DNA of 64,000 nucleotides, from positions 1,178,001 through 1,242,000 of the forward strand of contig JASGHI010000003.1 of assembly GCA_049841155.1 (NCBI GenBank). The letters are read 5' to 3'. Each line of letters begins with the position of its first letter. Within the stretch, counting starts at the first letter, position 1. Shown piece after piece: positions 1 through 9,862 of this stretch. Below the pieces are notes generated by a model. The model was given only the letters and a program-made list of their open reading frames with translations. It did not search any database and was not told the origin of the DNA. Position numbers and translations under genes: made by a program. Origin of the DNA: ZC4RG30 sp049841155. GTDB taxonomy: Bacteria; Pseudomonadota; Gammaproteobacteria; Steroidobacterales; Steroidobacteraceae.

Positions 1-1006
1 CGCCCAATTGTCTCGGCCCCAGGTCCAGTGGCTCGGCCGAACCGCCGTAGAGACTTTCGCGATTCACGGCACGCAGCGAGGCATGAATGGTGTGCGCACG
101 AGCGTCGCCGGTCACGCTGCGCGACAGGCGCAGCTCGCCGCTGGTGGAGGCATTGCTCTGCGGCGGGTCGGCGATCAGGAGCTCACGGGTGCGGCCGTCC
201 GGCTGCGTATCGACGAATACTTCCGAATAGGTTTCCGGATGACGCAGGATCGACCGGAAGAGACCTGCGGCCAGTTGCCAGTGACCACCGAAGTCCGCCC
301 GGGCCAGCGCACCATAGGTCAGGCCGCGCGTCTCGATATCGGCCCAGGACTGGTCGAACAGCCGACGGCGCGCAATCCGCGGCGGCAGCCAGGGACCACC
401 CGTGACAACGACCGGCACCGCCTCCTCGTCCTCTCCGCGGGTGACGGCCACGAAAGGCATGAATTCGAACTGGTCCGAAGGACGCCAATGCAGGATCAGC
501 GCGGCGTGGAAAAAACGGGCGTTGGACCCGTCGTAGTACTCCTCGTTGGCATAGGACGCGCCTGCGGCAAGACCCAGAGCTTCCCCGCGCAGCGGCTGCT
601 TGGTGTCGATCTCAAGCGAAGCAGCGCCATAGGAATCCACGGCCGCCGCAATGCTGGTGACGCGCCGGCCTTCGGCCTTGTTCAGCCGGTAGTCGACGAT
701 GCCGGTCGGCGCCGGGAAGGGGTATCCGAGGGCCGAAAGCCCCACGTGCACGGTCGAACCCTCGATCAGCCGCGACTGCAGCCAGGCCTGACGGTCGAAG
801 TACAGCCCTTCCAGCCGCACATTGCCGGCCGCCAGCGGCGAGAAGCCACGGACCTCGGAGCTGCTGTAGAGCCCGATGCTCTCGTTGCCGATGGAGGAAC
901 CGAATGCATCCTGCGCCTCGGTGACGGCATTGGCATCGGTCCGCTGGGCCCATGCCGGCGCCGACAGCGCGGCGAGCACGGCCGTCCATACACTTTCCCT
1001 GAACAT
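1..1006 (-). CDS. TonB-dependent outer-membrane receptor, N-terminal part (runs off the left edge)
   Basis: The minus-strand reading frame is open from an ATG at 1006 to the window edge, about 335 residues. It begins with a signal peptide (MFRESVWTAV..., cleavage near APAWA). Plug-domain-like text follows, such as SEVRGFSPLAAGNVRLEGLY at about residues 50-70, and then alternating beta-barrel-like segments. This is the layout of TonB-dependent receptors, which import metal chelates or other scarce ligands across the outer membrane. The TonB box and barrel end cannot be checked. The gene is divergent from a COG0523 GTPase, with two Zur-like palindromes in the 47-bp gap, so zinc or zincophore uptake (ZnuD-like) is the inferred role. 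No convincing Shine-Dalgarno sequence precedes the ATG, and the nearest palindrome ends 2 bp before it. Confidence 0.72.
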   Translation of the reverse strand, partial: MFRESVWTAVLAALSAPAWAQRTDANAVTEAQDAFGSSIGNESIGLYSSSEVRGFSPLAAGNVRLEGLYFDRQAWLQSRLIEGSTVHVGLSALGYPFPAPTGIVDYRLNKAEGRRVTSIAAAVDSYGAASLEIDTKQPLRGEALGLAAGASYANEEYYDGSNARFFHAALILHWRPSDQFEFMPFVAVTRGEDEEAVPVVVTGGPWLPPRIARRRLFDQSWADIETRGLTYGALARADFGGHWQLAAGLFRSILRHPETYSEVFVDTQPDGRTRELLIADPPQSNASTSGELRLSRSVTGDARAHTIHASLRAVNRESLYGGSAEPLDLGPRQLG

Positions 1007-1008
1007 TT

Positions 1009-1021
1009 GTTACTTTATAAC
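1009..1021. promoter_or_regulatory. Zur-like palindrome 1 (GTTACTTTATAAC)
   Basis: The site has GTTA and TAAC half-sites around 5 bases, in a locally AT-rich patch directly before the TonB receptor start. Its form GTTAC-NN-TATAAC is shared with the palindrome at 1037-1049. Proteobacterial Zur boxes have a GTTATANTATAAC-like core, so a zinc-responsive operator is inferred. Confidence 0.6.
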
Positions 1022-1036
1022 TCAATGTGACTTTGA

Positions 1037-1049
1037 GTTACAATATAAC
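1037..1049. promoter_or_regulatory. Zur-like palindrome 2 (GTTACAATATAAC)
   Basis: This second copy of GTTAC-NN-TATAAC lies 28 bp after the first (start to start) and ends 4 bp before the COG0523 GTPase start. Its overlap with the expected ribosome-binding region suggests that the mRNA leader is very short or that the bound repressor covers the transcription start. Confidence 0.6.
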
Positions 1050-1053
1050 CTCC

Positions 1054-2256
<1,203 letters not shown>

Positions 2257-2282
2257 GGGCCGCTTTCTGGCGCCGGATCTGA

Positions 2283-2295
2283 GTTATGGTGTAAC
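2283..2295. promoter_or_regulatory. Zur-like palindrome 3 (GTTATGGTGTAAC)
   Basis: GTTA-N5-TAAC again, ending 8 bp before the DUF3299 start codon. It lets the DUF3299 gene be controlled together with the upstream GTPase and the TonB receptor, even though only 47 bp separate it from the GTPase stop. Confidence 0.55.
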
Positions 2296-2303
2296 TTACG
2301 GCC

Positions 2304-2858
2304 ATGAGAGATCCCCTCTGGATATCGCGGCGCACCGCGCTGGGCGGAGCCTGCGCGAGCCTGCTGAGCGCATTCGTGGCGCAGGCCGAAGAGCCCGCAG
2401 CGGCAGCCAAGCCCAGGCCGCGCGAGGCGCGGATGGTGGACTGGGAGGAATTGCTGCCCGAGAAAGAACGCGGGCAGCTCGAGGATCCGGGCGGGCCGGT
2501 GCACGACTACCTCGGCGAAGACGGCCCGGCCATGAAGCAGTACGGCTCCTTTGTCACCAATGGCAAGCTCAACGGCACCTTCGTCAAGGTGCCGGGTTTC
2601 GTCGTGCCTCTCACGCTGAGTCAGCAGGGCACGGTGAGCGAATTCCTGCTGGTGCCCTATTTCGGCGCCTGCATCCACGTGCCGCCGCCGCCGCCCAACC
2701 AGATCGTCTACGTGAAGCTCGACAAGCCCGCGCGCATCGGGACCATCTGGGATCCCTACTGGATCACCGGCGTGCTCACCACCGCCAAGAAGGATACGAA
2801 CATGGCCTCGGCCGCGTATACCCTGGCCGGCGAGAGGCTGGAGCCGTACAAGTACTGA
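2304..2858 (+). CDS. DUF3299 exported protein (Zur-regulon type)
   Basis: A 184-residue protein with a Tat-like leader: SRRTALGG twin arginine at about residues 9-16, then a hydrophobic stretch ending in AQA. The DUF3299 core is clear: FVKVPGFVVPLT near residue 93, FLLVPYFGACIHVPPPPPNQ at about residues 113-132, and a C-terminal MASAAYTL. DUF3299 proteins are periplasmic or lipoprotein-like, of unknown reaction, and in proteobacteria often sit beside Zur-controlled zinc genes. The Cys-Ile-His of FGACIH could bind metal, which is inference. It follows the COG0523 gene in the same direction and has its own palindrome. Confidence 0.85.
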   Translation: MRDPLWISRRTALGGACASLLSAFVAQAEEPAAAAKPRPREARMVDWEELLPEKERGQLEDPGGPVHDYLGEDGPAMKQYGSFVTNGKLNGTFVKVPGFVVPLTLSQQGTVSEFLLVPYFGACIHVPPPPPNQIVYVKLDKPARIGTIWDPYWITGVLTTAKKDTNMASAAYTLAGERLEPYKY

Positions 2859-2877
2859 GCGGCTGTCCGCCCGTTCA

Positions 2878-4317
2878 TCATGTCGAAGAGCGCCGCGGCA
2901 CCGGCCTGCTTTTCGCGACATGGTCGCCGACGCCCGGCTTGAGCCTGAGCACATCCGCCACCGCCAGCAGCGAGACAGCCGCGACGACCAGGAATGCGAT
3001 GCGGAACGGCGTAGCCGCGTCCGCACCGGGTGCGATGGACTCGCCGATGCGCCAGGCGATGGCTCCGAGCGCCACGCCTAGCCCCATGGCGAGCTGGAAG
3101 ACCGTGGAGAACAAGGTGTTCGCGTGCGGCATCTGCGCCTGCGGCACGTCGCTGAAGGCGATGCTGCTCAACGCGGTGAACTGCATCGAGCGCGCCATGC
3201 CGCCCAGGAACAGCACCGCACAGATCAGCGGCAGCGGCATCTGCCTGCCGAACAGCGCGCAGGCGCCGATCAGCGCGGCGTTGATCAGGCCGTTGACGAC
3301 CAGCACCGGGCGGAAGCCGAAACGCTGCAGCACGCGCGTGGTCACGGTCTTCATCGCGAGGTTCCCGGCGAACACCGCCATCAGCATCATGCCTGCCGAG
3401 AAGGCGTCGAAGCCGAAGCCGATCTGGAACATCAGCGGGATCAGGAACGGCACGGCGCTGACACCCATGCGGAACAGCGAGCCGCCCCAGACGGTCGCCG
3501 CGAAGGTCGGCAGCTTCAACGCCGCCAGATCGAGCATGGGCCGCGCCGCGCGCCGCAGGTGGCGCACGCTGGCCGTCATCAGCACGACGCCCACGGCCAG
3601 CAGCGCCACGGCCGTGCCCCAGGCCGCATGCGGTTGCGGAAGGATTTCGGTGGCGGCCATCAGGCAGAACACACCGCTGCCGGTCAGCAGGAATCCGGGC
3701 CAGTCGAACGCCTTGTCCGGCTTGCGCTCCAGCATGGGAACGATGCGCCCGGCCAGCAGCAGCGCGAAGGCCCCTAGCGGCAGGTTGAGCCAGAAGATCC
3801 AGCGCCAGTCGCCGTGGTCGGCGATCAGCCCGCCCAGCGGCGGCCCCAGCACCGGCGCCACCAGCGCCGGCCAGGTGAGCACGGCGATGGCATTCACCAG
3901 ATCCTCCTTGGGCGTCTCGCGCAGCACGACCAGGCGGCCGACCGGCACCATCAGCGCCCCGCCGATGCCCTGCAGCACACGCGTGGCGACGAACTGCGGC
4001 AGCGATGCCACCAGCCCGCACAGCAGCGACGCGAAGGTGAACAGCGCAATGGCGAACGCGAATACGCGTCGCGCGCCGAAGCGCTCCGCCGCCCAGCCGC
4101 TGATCGGGATGAAGACTCCGAGCGTCAGCATGTAGGCCGAAACGCCAATGTTCAGATCCACCGGCTGTACGCCGAAGCTGCCCGCCATGGCGGGGATGGC
4201 GGGCGTGATGACCGTGGCATCCAGGTTCTCCATGAAGAAGGTGCCCGCCACCAGCAGGGTCAGGGCCGTACGGCGGTCGATCACGGGATCCCAACCTGTC
4301 TGTCGTTCATGGCGCAC
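2878..4317 (-). CDS. MFS drug:H+ antiporter-2 (EmrB/QacA/MdtD-like) exporter
   Basis: A 479-residue inner-membrane protein with about 14 hydrophobic segments. The N-terminus carries the DHA2 signature around residues 30-40 (ENLDATVITPAIPAM). It is followed by an MFS motif-A-like loop (GWAAERFGARRVF) near residue 75, a motif-B-like RVLQGIGGALMVP near residue 112, and the motif-C-like APVLGPPLGG near residue 155. Such proteins expel drugs or metabolites using the proton gradient, and MdtD is a close layout match. It is convergent with the DUF3299 gene (19-bp gap) and divergent from the glycosyltransferase. The substrate cannot be read from the sequence. Confidence 0.88.
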   Translation of the reverse strand: MRHERQTGWDPVIDRRTALTLLVAGTFFMENLDATVITPAIPAMAGSFGVQPVDLNIGVSAYMLTLGVFIPISGWAAERFGARRVFAFAIALFTFASLLCGLVASLPQFVATRVLQGIGGALMVPVGRLVVLRETPKEDLVNAIAVLTWPALVAPVLGPPLGGLIADHGDWRWIFWLNLPLGAFALLLAGRIVPMLERKPDKAFDWPGFLLTGSGVFCLMAATEILPQPHAAWGTAVALLAVGVVLMTASVRHLRRAARPMLDLAALKLPTFAATVWGGSLFRMGVSAVPFLIPLMFQIGFGFDAFSAGMMLMAVFAGNLAMKTVTTRVLQRFGFRPVLVVNGLINAALIGACALFGRQMPLPLICAVLFLGGMARSMQFTALSSIAFSDVPQAQMPHANTLFSTVFQLAMGLGVALGAIAWRIGESIAPGADAATPFRIAFLVVAAVSLLAVADVLRLKPGVGDHVAKSRPVPRRSST

Positions 4318-4432
4318 ATCCTACCGCGTGCCGACCACGACGCCATGGGCCCGCGTTCCATTGAGCCGGCCTCGAAGGGTTCTGCGGCGCGCGGCGTCTA
4401 ACTCCGCGGGCACCAACGCCCGTCCACGAGCC

Positions 4433-6208
4433 ATGAACGCCTATCCCTATCGGTCCCGAGCGGCACGCCACTGGTGGTTGCTGGCATGGATGCTGTTGGT
4501 GCCCCTGTGGAGCATCGGCCTGTTCGGCCGTGGTGCGTGGACGCCCGACGAGCCGCGGGAATACGACATCGCCTACAACATGCTGCAGTCGGGGGACCTC
4601 GTCACGCCGCGACTCACGGGCCAGCCCTTTCTCGAAAAACCGCCATTCTCCTACTGGACCCAGTCCGCCAGCATGCGGCTGTTCGCGCCGACGGTCTGGG
4701 TCGCGCGCATCCCGAACCTGTTGTGGGCGATGCTCACGGTGCTGTGCATAGGGTCACTGGCAGGCCGGATGGCGGCTCCACGCAATCGGGGCCACGCGGC
4801 ACTCATCGCGGCACTGGCCTGCGGCACGATGATGCTGCTGCTGCAGACGCAGATCTGGCTCGCCACCGACGCGCCACTCATCGCAATGACGGCGGCGGCA
4901 TTGCTCGGAGCATGGCGGCTGGCGCACGCCGCAACCCGCCGGCAGCAATTCACTTGGTCGCTTGCGCTTGGCGCAAGCCTTGCCGCCGCGTTTCTGACCA
5001 AGAATGGATTCGCGTTGCTGGTGCCGGGGCTCGCCGTGCTCGGCTGGATGCTGTGGCAGCGCCAGCCGTCCCGCCTGCTCCAGTGGCGATGGTGGATTGC
5101 AGCGGGCTGGCTGATGGTAATGGCCGGCACATGGCTGGCATTGCTGTCCCGCCAGCCCGGCGGCCACGAACTGCTGCATGAGCTGCTGTGGGACAATCTG
5201 GTCGGCCGCTTCCTCCCCGTGGCGCAGAACCCGCGTCTTCCTGATCCGGGACACGCAAGCTCGCACTGGAAGTATCTGCTGCTCCTGCCCGTGTACACCC
5301 TTCCCTGGAGCTTCGCGCTGTTCGGCGCGGTACGCTGGGCATCGGCCTTGTCCCGCCATCCCGCTCCCGCGACCAGCGCCCTGCGCTTCTGCATGGCGTC
5401 GGTGGCACTGCCCTGCCTGGTGCTGCTCGCTTCCAGGACGGCACGCGGCGTCTACTTCGCGCCGGCGTTGCTCGGTCTGCCGGTGCTGCTGTCGCTGTGG
5501 TTGACGCAGGCGGGAGAACTCACGCAGCCCGAACGCCGCCTGCTGGGGCTGACTCGCAGCTTGTCGCGGCTGCTCGGGGTCGTGCTGCTGGTACTGGCAA
5601 TGCTGGTGCTGGCGCTCACCGGCATTCACACCCTGTTCCTGCTCACTATCCCGGCCGTGGCGCTGATCATGGTCGGCACACGGTCTTCGCAGTATGCAGC
5701 GCCGCGGGCCGCCCGCGGCATCATCGGGGGAATCGGCGTTTTTCTGGTCGGATTGGCGACACTGGAAGCAGCCGCCTTCCCGGTCATCGACAGATCGAAG
5801 GATCTCGGCGCGCTGGTGGCCGCAGCGCAGTCCCGGTTGCGAAGCGGACGGGTGGCCGTCTACTGCGGCGACGAGACCACACAGGCGACGCTCGACTACG
5901 CCATCGGACTGCGGCTCGAGAATGTCTGCGGCGCCGAGTCCGCCGGACAGATGCTGCAGCAGCATGCCGACCAGCAGTTCCTGGTTCTGCTGCCAGCGCC
6001 GCGTTCAGCGCAGAGCCTGACCGAACTGTTCCCGAGGCTGGAATCGATCCGCTGGCGGGAAAAGCCCCCGCGCCCGGCACGCCATGTGGCCGATCTCGAG
6101 AAGCTCGGCATGCAGCCAATGGCGCGGTGGTCCGCGCCGGGCGGGCGCAGGTACGCGCTTTACGGTCGAGGCCCCGGCAGCCCCAGCACGCCACGCAGCT
6201 CCCTCTGA
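4433..6208 (+). CDS. ArnT/PMT-like (GT39/GT83) membrane glycosyltransferase
   Basis: A 591-residue polytopic membrane protein. After a first transmembrane segment it has GAWTPDEPREYDIAYNM (about residues 35-51, with the acidic motif used by lipid-linked-sugar transferases) and FLEKPPFSYW near residue 70, the hallmark of ArnT and related dolichyl-phosphate-mannose-type enzymes. About a dozen hydrophobic segments follow, then a soluble C-terminal domain. ArnT moves an aminoarabinose from undecaprenyl phosphate to lipid A, but relatives move other sugars, so the acceptor is uncertain. No arn biosynthesis genes are nearby. The ATG at 4433 is chosen because it begins the hydrophilic leader before the first membrane helix. 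The 3' end overlaps the opposite phosphatase gene by 49 bp. Confidence 0.82.
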   Translation: MNAYPYRSRAARHWWLLAWMLLVPLWSIGLFGRGAWTPDEPREYDIAYNMLQSGDLVTPRLTGQPFLEKPPFSYWTQSASMRLFAPTVWVARIPNLLWAMLTVLCIGSLAGRMAAPRNRGHAALIAALACGTMMLLLQTQIWLATDAPLIAMTAAALLGAWRLAHAATRRQQFTWSLALGASLAAAFLTKNGFALLVPGLAVLGWMLWQRQPSRLLQWRWWIAAGWLMVMAGTWLALLSRQPGGHELLHELLWDNLVGRFLPVAQNPRLPDPGHASSHWKYLLLLPVYTLPWSFALFGAVRWASALSRHPAPATSALRFCMASVALPCLVLLASRTARGVYFAPALLGLPVLLSLWLTQAGELTQPERRLLGLTRSLSRLLGVVLLVLAMLVLALTGIHTLFLLTIPAVALIMVGTRSSQYAAPRAARGIIGGIGVFLVGLATLEAAAFPVIDRSKDLGALVAAAQSRLRSGRVAVYCGDETTQATLDYAIGLRLENVCGAESAGQMLQQHADQQFLVLLPAPRSAQSLTELFPRLESIRWREKPPRPARHVADLEKLGMQPMARWSAPGGRRYALYGRGPGSPSTPRSSL

Positions 6209-6873
6209 GCAACAGCGAATTCGGACTGGAACTCGGGCTGCGCCATCAGGGCTGCGGCGATGACCGACCCGGCAATGCGCCCCATCTCGACGTCCGACCG
6301 ATAGTGCATGCCGGCGACGATGCGGTTGTTGCCGTACTCCCAGGCGCGGCGCATCAGCTCCGCCTTCTTCTCCGGCACCATGTTCGACAGCACGATGCCC
6401 ATCAGCGTGCCCAGCGTCGTGTGACCCGACGGCCACGCTCCGGAGGCCGACAGACTCCCCCCAGCCGCACGCACCGGCTCCACGAGCTTGTTGAGCAGGT
6501 AGGGGCGCGGACGATTGAAGCCCTTCTTGGCCGGATTGACGACGGCATCTTCGGTGCTGATCAGCCGCTCGGAAAGGGCTGCAAGATGCGGCAGGCTCCG
6601 GGCATTGAAGCGCTCGCCGAGCACGTCGGCAAAGCGCCAGATGCTCTCCTCGATGTCGGCCCGCGCGCGCTCGGTCATCGCCGGAGTGCGCGCAACCTGG
6701 ATGCTGAGGATCTCGCCCAGCTCGGCCAGCGTCTGCGCGGAATCATCCGCAGGCGGCGGCGGCAGGATGTGCAGCAGATCCACCGCGTCCGCATCCAGGT
6801 AGGGCCTGGCGCCGGCCGTCGCCGCGGTGGATACGCCGAACGCGAGCAGTGCCGCAAACAGCAATCTGAACAT
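6160..6873 (-). CDS. Class A non-specific acid phosphatase (PAP2 superfamily), secreted
   Basis: A 237-residue protein with a cleavable signal peptide (first ~21 residues). The vanadium-haloperoxidase-type signature is intact: K116-x6-R123-P124, P148-S-G-H151 and R184-x5-H190-x3-D194. In this family His190 forms the phospho-histidine, and Lys/Arg bind phosphate. These periplasmic PhoN/PhoC-type enzymes release phosphate from many organic monoesters. The gene starts 9 bp after the stop of the TonB receptor at 6883-9144, so the two probably form an operon in which the receptor could bring in a phosphorylated ligand (inference). It ends inside the 3' end of the convergent glycosyltransferase. 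Confidence 0.9.
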   Translation of the reverse strand: MFRLLFAALLAFGVSTAATAGARPYLDADAVDLLHILPPPPADDSAQTLAELGEILSIQVARTPAMTERARADIEESIWRFADVLGERFNARSLPHLAALSERLISTEDAVVNPAKKGFNRPRPYLLNKLVEPVRAAGGSLSASGAWPSGHTTLGTLMGIVLSNMVPEKKAELMRRAWEYGNNRIVAGMHYRSDVEMGRIAGSVIAAALMAQPEFQSEFAVAQRELRGVLGLPGPRP

Positions 6874-6882
6874 GATGGGAGA

Positions 6883-9144
6883 TCAGAATTTCAGGGTGAT
6901 GTCGGCGGTGGCCGAGCGGCCCGGCTGGTAGAAATACTGGTCGAAGGGCGCCGACTTGCCCTTGTTGATGTTGGTGATCCGCGTGGAATCGAACAGATTC
7001 TCGACCGACAGGCCCAGCTGCACGGTACGGAATTCGTAGCGCACCGAAGCGTTCGTGGCATTGTATCCGGGAATCTTGTAGGCCGGATTCTCGCCATCGA
7101 CCGCGTACTGCTTGCCGGTGTATTTCTCGATCAGCGACACCCGCACCGGCCCATGCTTGTATAGAACACCGCCCGCCAGGGTATAGAACGGCGCATTGGC
7201 CACCTGGGCATTGGGCGCGCCCGGATCGTCGGTCTTGGCATAGTTGCGCGAAGCATTGCTGAACAACGCAAGGCCATTGTCGAAGGCATAGGTCGCCTGC
7301 GCTTCGATGCCCTTGTATGTCACCGCGCCCTGGTTGTACCAGATGGTGCCGTCGGCCTGGTTGGGCGCGGACATCGAGGCGAACTTGTTGTTGAACTTGA
7401 TCAGGTAGACATCCGCGTCAACACTCAGGTGCGCGCCGTGGTAGACGCTGCCCAACTGGTAGTTGGTCGAGCGCTGCGCCTCGACCGTCGAAAGATCGGG
7501 CTTGTCCACATAGAGCACGCTCAGCGGCGGTGCCAGGAAACCCTTCGCGTACTGGCCGTAGAAGGACAGCTGCCCGGTAGCGGCATAGTTGACTGTCAGG
7601 AAGGGCAGTGTTGCCGAATAGCGGCTGCTCACCTGCTGCGGATAGCGCGTGCCCTGGTTGTAGGCCGCGTCGATCTTGCGCCGGAAGCTCACGGCCTTGA
7701 TGCCGGGCGTGACCTTCAGCCCTTCCAGCGGACGCAGCTCCAGTTCGGCGAATTCCTCGTTGTGGTCGATGCTGGAGTTCTGGTCGAACTTGATGTCGGA
7801 AGGCGTCGTGACGCCGGTGACCGGATCCTTCACGGTCTTCTCGGCAAAGTTGCGGGACATCGTCAGCAGATCCACGTCGCGCTGCTGGCGATAGGTATCG
7901 GCATAGTCCAGCCACAAGCCCGCCGTCAGCGTCGCCATGCCCATGTCCCAGTGGGCCTGGGCGATATTGCCCCAGACGCGGTACTTGTTGGTCTTGGTGT
8001 AGCCCGGAACACCGAATACCGCGGCGCCGCCCTGCGAGAGCTTCACGGTATTGGCCGCGGCAATCGCCGCCGGCGTGGCCGTCGCATACAGCGTCACGTC
8101 GCTGCCGCTCAGGGTTTGATTGTCGTAGCTGTAGGTATAGAGGCGGTTGCTGAAACTCAGCGACGGGCTGAATTCGACATCCAGCCGCGCGATCTCGAAG
8201 TCGGTGGTCTTGCGCGTGTGGTTGTAGCCGTAGTAGGTCTGGCTGTTCGGATCGTCGTTGAGGCTGAACAGCTTTCCGTAGAGCGCAACCTGCGCCAGCG
8301 TTGCGCCGTCCTTGTCCGGCTGGTTGAAGCTGTTTTCGTTGTAGGTCGCGACGATCGACAGCTTGGCCTTCTCTCCCAGCGGTATCAGCGCCTTGCCGAA
8401 CACATTGGTCGAGCGGAACGGACTGAAAGTGCGCGCGCCGTCGGATTCGGTGCGCTGGGCGCTGACCACGAATTCAGTGCCGCCCAGTGCATCGAGGGAG
8501 CCCGTCTGCGCGAGCCCGCGGGCAATCCACGTATTCCATGAGCCGTAGGTCGCCTTCCCTTCAAAGCTCGACTCGTGCCGCGTGGCCCGCGAGAACAGGT
8601 TCATGTTGCCGCCGAACGTCGCCTGGCCCAGCTGGCTGGCATTGCCCGGTCCACGATCGACGATGAGAGTCTCGACCGTGTTGGAAGGGAAGAAGGTATT
8701 CGAGTGGTGCGAGGGATCGTTGGTGTCGCCGAACGGCACGCCGTCGTAGGTGATGTTGTATTCGGCGTCCTGGAAACCGCGGATCTGCGCCTTGGATTCG
8801 CTGAGGCCCGTGCCGTTGGCGCCACCGTAGTTGGAGACGCTGGGAGAGATCAGCGCAATCTGGTTGAAATCGGCGGTCGCGGGGACGGAATCCTCGATGA
8901 AGGACCGTGAGATGACCGCCTGCGGCTGCGTGGTCTGCAGCGATGCGGTAACCGGAGCGATCTCGTTGGCACGCGTACCCGTGACGACGATTTCCGAACC
9001 TTCGGCCAGATCGCCGTGCTGCTCGGCCTCGTCGGCGCGGACCGGAGCGTTCTGGGCAAACGCAACGTTCAGGTACAGCGGGCCCGTGAGGGCAAGCATG
9101 CTCGCCCCGCAAAGGCGCATATGCGCCCGGATTTTCGTTTTCAT
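6883..9144 (-). CDS. TonB-dependent receptor, complete
   Basis: A 753-residue protein with a signal peptide (cleaved near VAFAQ, residue ~31), a TonB-box-like SEIVVTGTR at about residues 50-58, a plug domain (QIRGFQDAEYNITYDGVPFG near residue 122, then TLIVDRGPGNASQLGQATFG) and a 22-strand-type barrel ending in an aromatic residue (ITLKF), as outer-membrane proteins do. It has the VTGTR linker and the FGGN motif of the TonB receptor plug. The ligand is unknown. The downstream acid phosphatase suggests a phosphate-bearing compound, which is weak inference. A single PHO-box half-site upstream was judged insufficient. Confidence 0.92.
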   Translation of the reverse strand: MKTKIRAHMRLCGASMLALTGPLYLNVAFAQNAPVRADEAEQHGDLAEGSEIVVTGTRANEIAPVTASLQTTQPQAVISRSFIEDSVPATADFNQIALISPSVSNYGGANGTGLSESKAQIRGFQDAEYNITYDGVPFGDTNDPSHHSNTFFPSNTVETLIVDRGPGNASQLGQATFGGNMNLFSRATRHESSFEGKATYGSWNTWIARGLAQTGSLDALGGTEFVVSAQRTESDGARTFSPFRSTNVFGKALIPLGEKAKLSIVATYNENSFNQPDKDGATLAQVALYGKLFSLNDDPNSQTYYGYNHTRKTTDFEIARLDVEFSPSLSFSNRLYTYSYDNQTLSGSDVTLYATATPAAIAAANTVKLSQGGAAVFGVPGYTKTNKYRVWGNIAQAHWDMGMATLTAGLWLDYADTYRQQRDVDLLTMSRNFAEKTVKDPVTGVTTPSDIKFDQNSSIDHNEEFAELELRPLEGLKVTPGIKAVSFRRKIDAAYNQGTRYPQQVSSRYSATLPFLTVNYAATGQLSFYGQYAKGFLAPPLSVLYVDKPDLSTVEAQRSTNYQLGSVYHGAHLSVDADVYLIKFNNKFASMSAPNQADGTIWYNQGAVTYKGIEAQATYAFDNGLALFSNASRNYAKTDDPGAPNAQVANAPFYTLAGGVLYKHGPVRVSLIEKYTGKQYAVDGENPAYKIPGYNATNASVRYEFRTVQLGLSVENLFDSTRITNINKGKSAPFDQYFYQPGRSATADITLKF

Positions 9145-9256
9145 CGTCTCTTTAAGTCTGGGTGTTCCGAGGTGCGCGGCACACTACCGGGCGTTCATGA
9201 CAGTTGTGTTTCACCGCTACGGGCCGCGCTGCCCCGGAGTCTTGCTGCGCCGGTAG

Positions 9257-9285
9257 TGAGCCGGTTTTGCCGCCCGTTGCGCGTT
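9257..9285 (+). promoter_or_regulatory. Conserved promoter-like element A (TGAGCCGGTTTT-N8-TTGCGCGTT)
   Basis: One of four gap-free 29-bp copies (others at 14637-14665, 14689-14717 and 20116-20144). The blocks GAGCC and CGCGTT are separated by 17 bp, the spacing of -35/-10 elements, and the element ends 31 bp before the start codon at 9317. It lies before the operon that includes the sigma factor gene, so autoregulation is inferred. Confidence 0.6.
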
Positions 9286-9316
9286 AACTACTGTCGGCAA
9301 GAACCCGGAGGCCCCC

Positions 9317-9790
9317 ATGATTCGGAAACCTGTTCACGGCGCAGCGTCGATCCTCGCAGGCTTATGCTGCGCCAGCGCCCTGGCCGCACAGCCCCCCATC
9401 CCGCCCGGCATGCCGGACGCAGCCGCGAAGATCGCCGCGATGCAGACCGCACAGGCAGCTGCGCGACGGCCCGGCGACGAGGCGCTGGGCTGCGGCGCGC
9501 TGCGTGACCAGGTGATTGCGGCGATGGACGACCCGGCCATGAAGGCCTACAGGCAGACAGTCGTCGCGGCAACCGCCAACCAGACCGGCCCGGTCCTGTC
9601 GATTCCGTTGGAGCAGCAGGCCCAACTGGCGAAACAGATGCAGGCCGCCATGCCGGCCATCTTCCGCGCCCAGCGGCTCTTCGAGCTGGCCACGGTCCGG
9701 AATTGCCCGTGGACAACCCAGGGCGATCCGGCGCTGTCGATGCCGGCGCTGCCCCCGCCGTCGCCGTCCCTGTCGACCCCTTCACGGTGA
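9317..9790 (+). CDS. Small exported protein of unknown function, first gene of the sigma/kinase unit
   Basis: A 157-residue protein with a signal peptide (cleaved near ALAAQ, residue ~24). The mature part is helical, rich in Ala and Gln, holds two cysteines (in LGCGALRDQ and RNCPW) that could pair, and ends in a proline/serine tail. A GGAGG Shine-Dalgarno at 9307-9311 supports the start. I recognise no family. It is preceded by element A and followed 72 bp later by the sigma factor, which is the usual place for an effector or signal protein of such a regulon. It could be a periplasmic sensor for the kinase, which is inference only. Confidence 0.7.
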   Translation: MIRKPVHGAASILAGLCCASALAAQPPIPPGMPDAAAKIAAMQTAQAAARRPGDEALGCGALRDQVIAAMDDPAMKAYRQTVVAATANQTGPVLSIPLEQQAQLAKQMQAAMPAIFRAQRLFELATVRNCPWTTQGDPALSMPALPPPSPSLSTPSR

Positions 9791-9862
9791 GCCGTCTGCC
9801 CGCAGGCACTGGTCCCCATCGCCAATCTGGCCAACGTGAGGGTGTGAGATGATTCCCGCAAG

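Noticed and set aside
4362..4390. Possible fifth copy of the 29-bp element before the glycosyltransferase gene (TGAGCCGG ... TGCG)
   Set aside because: Only about 16 of 29 positions match and the second block is GGCGC instead of GCGTT. The two boxes have the right spacing, but the match is too weak to claim.
2756..4401. Long antisense reading frames over the MFS gene
   Set aside because: They are repetitive in Arg, Gln and His or Ala and Pro, as expected for shadows in GC-rich DNA, and none shows a known family motif.
9180..9210. PHO-box-like CTGTCATGAAC before the TonB receptor, as evidence of phosphate control
   Set aside because: Only one 7-base half-site; no second repeat 11 bp away on either side.
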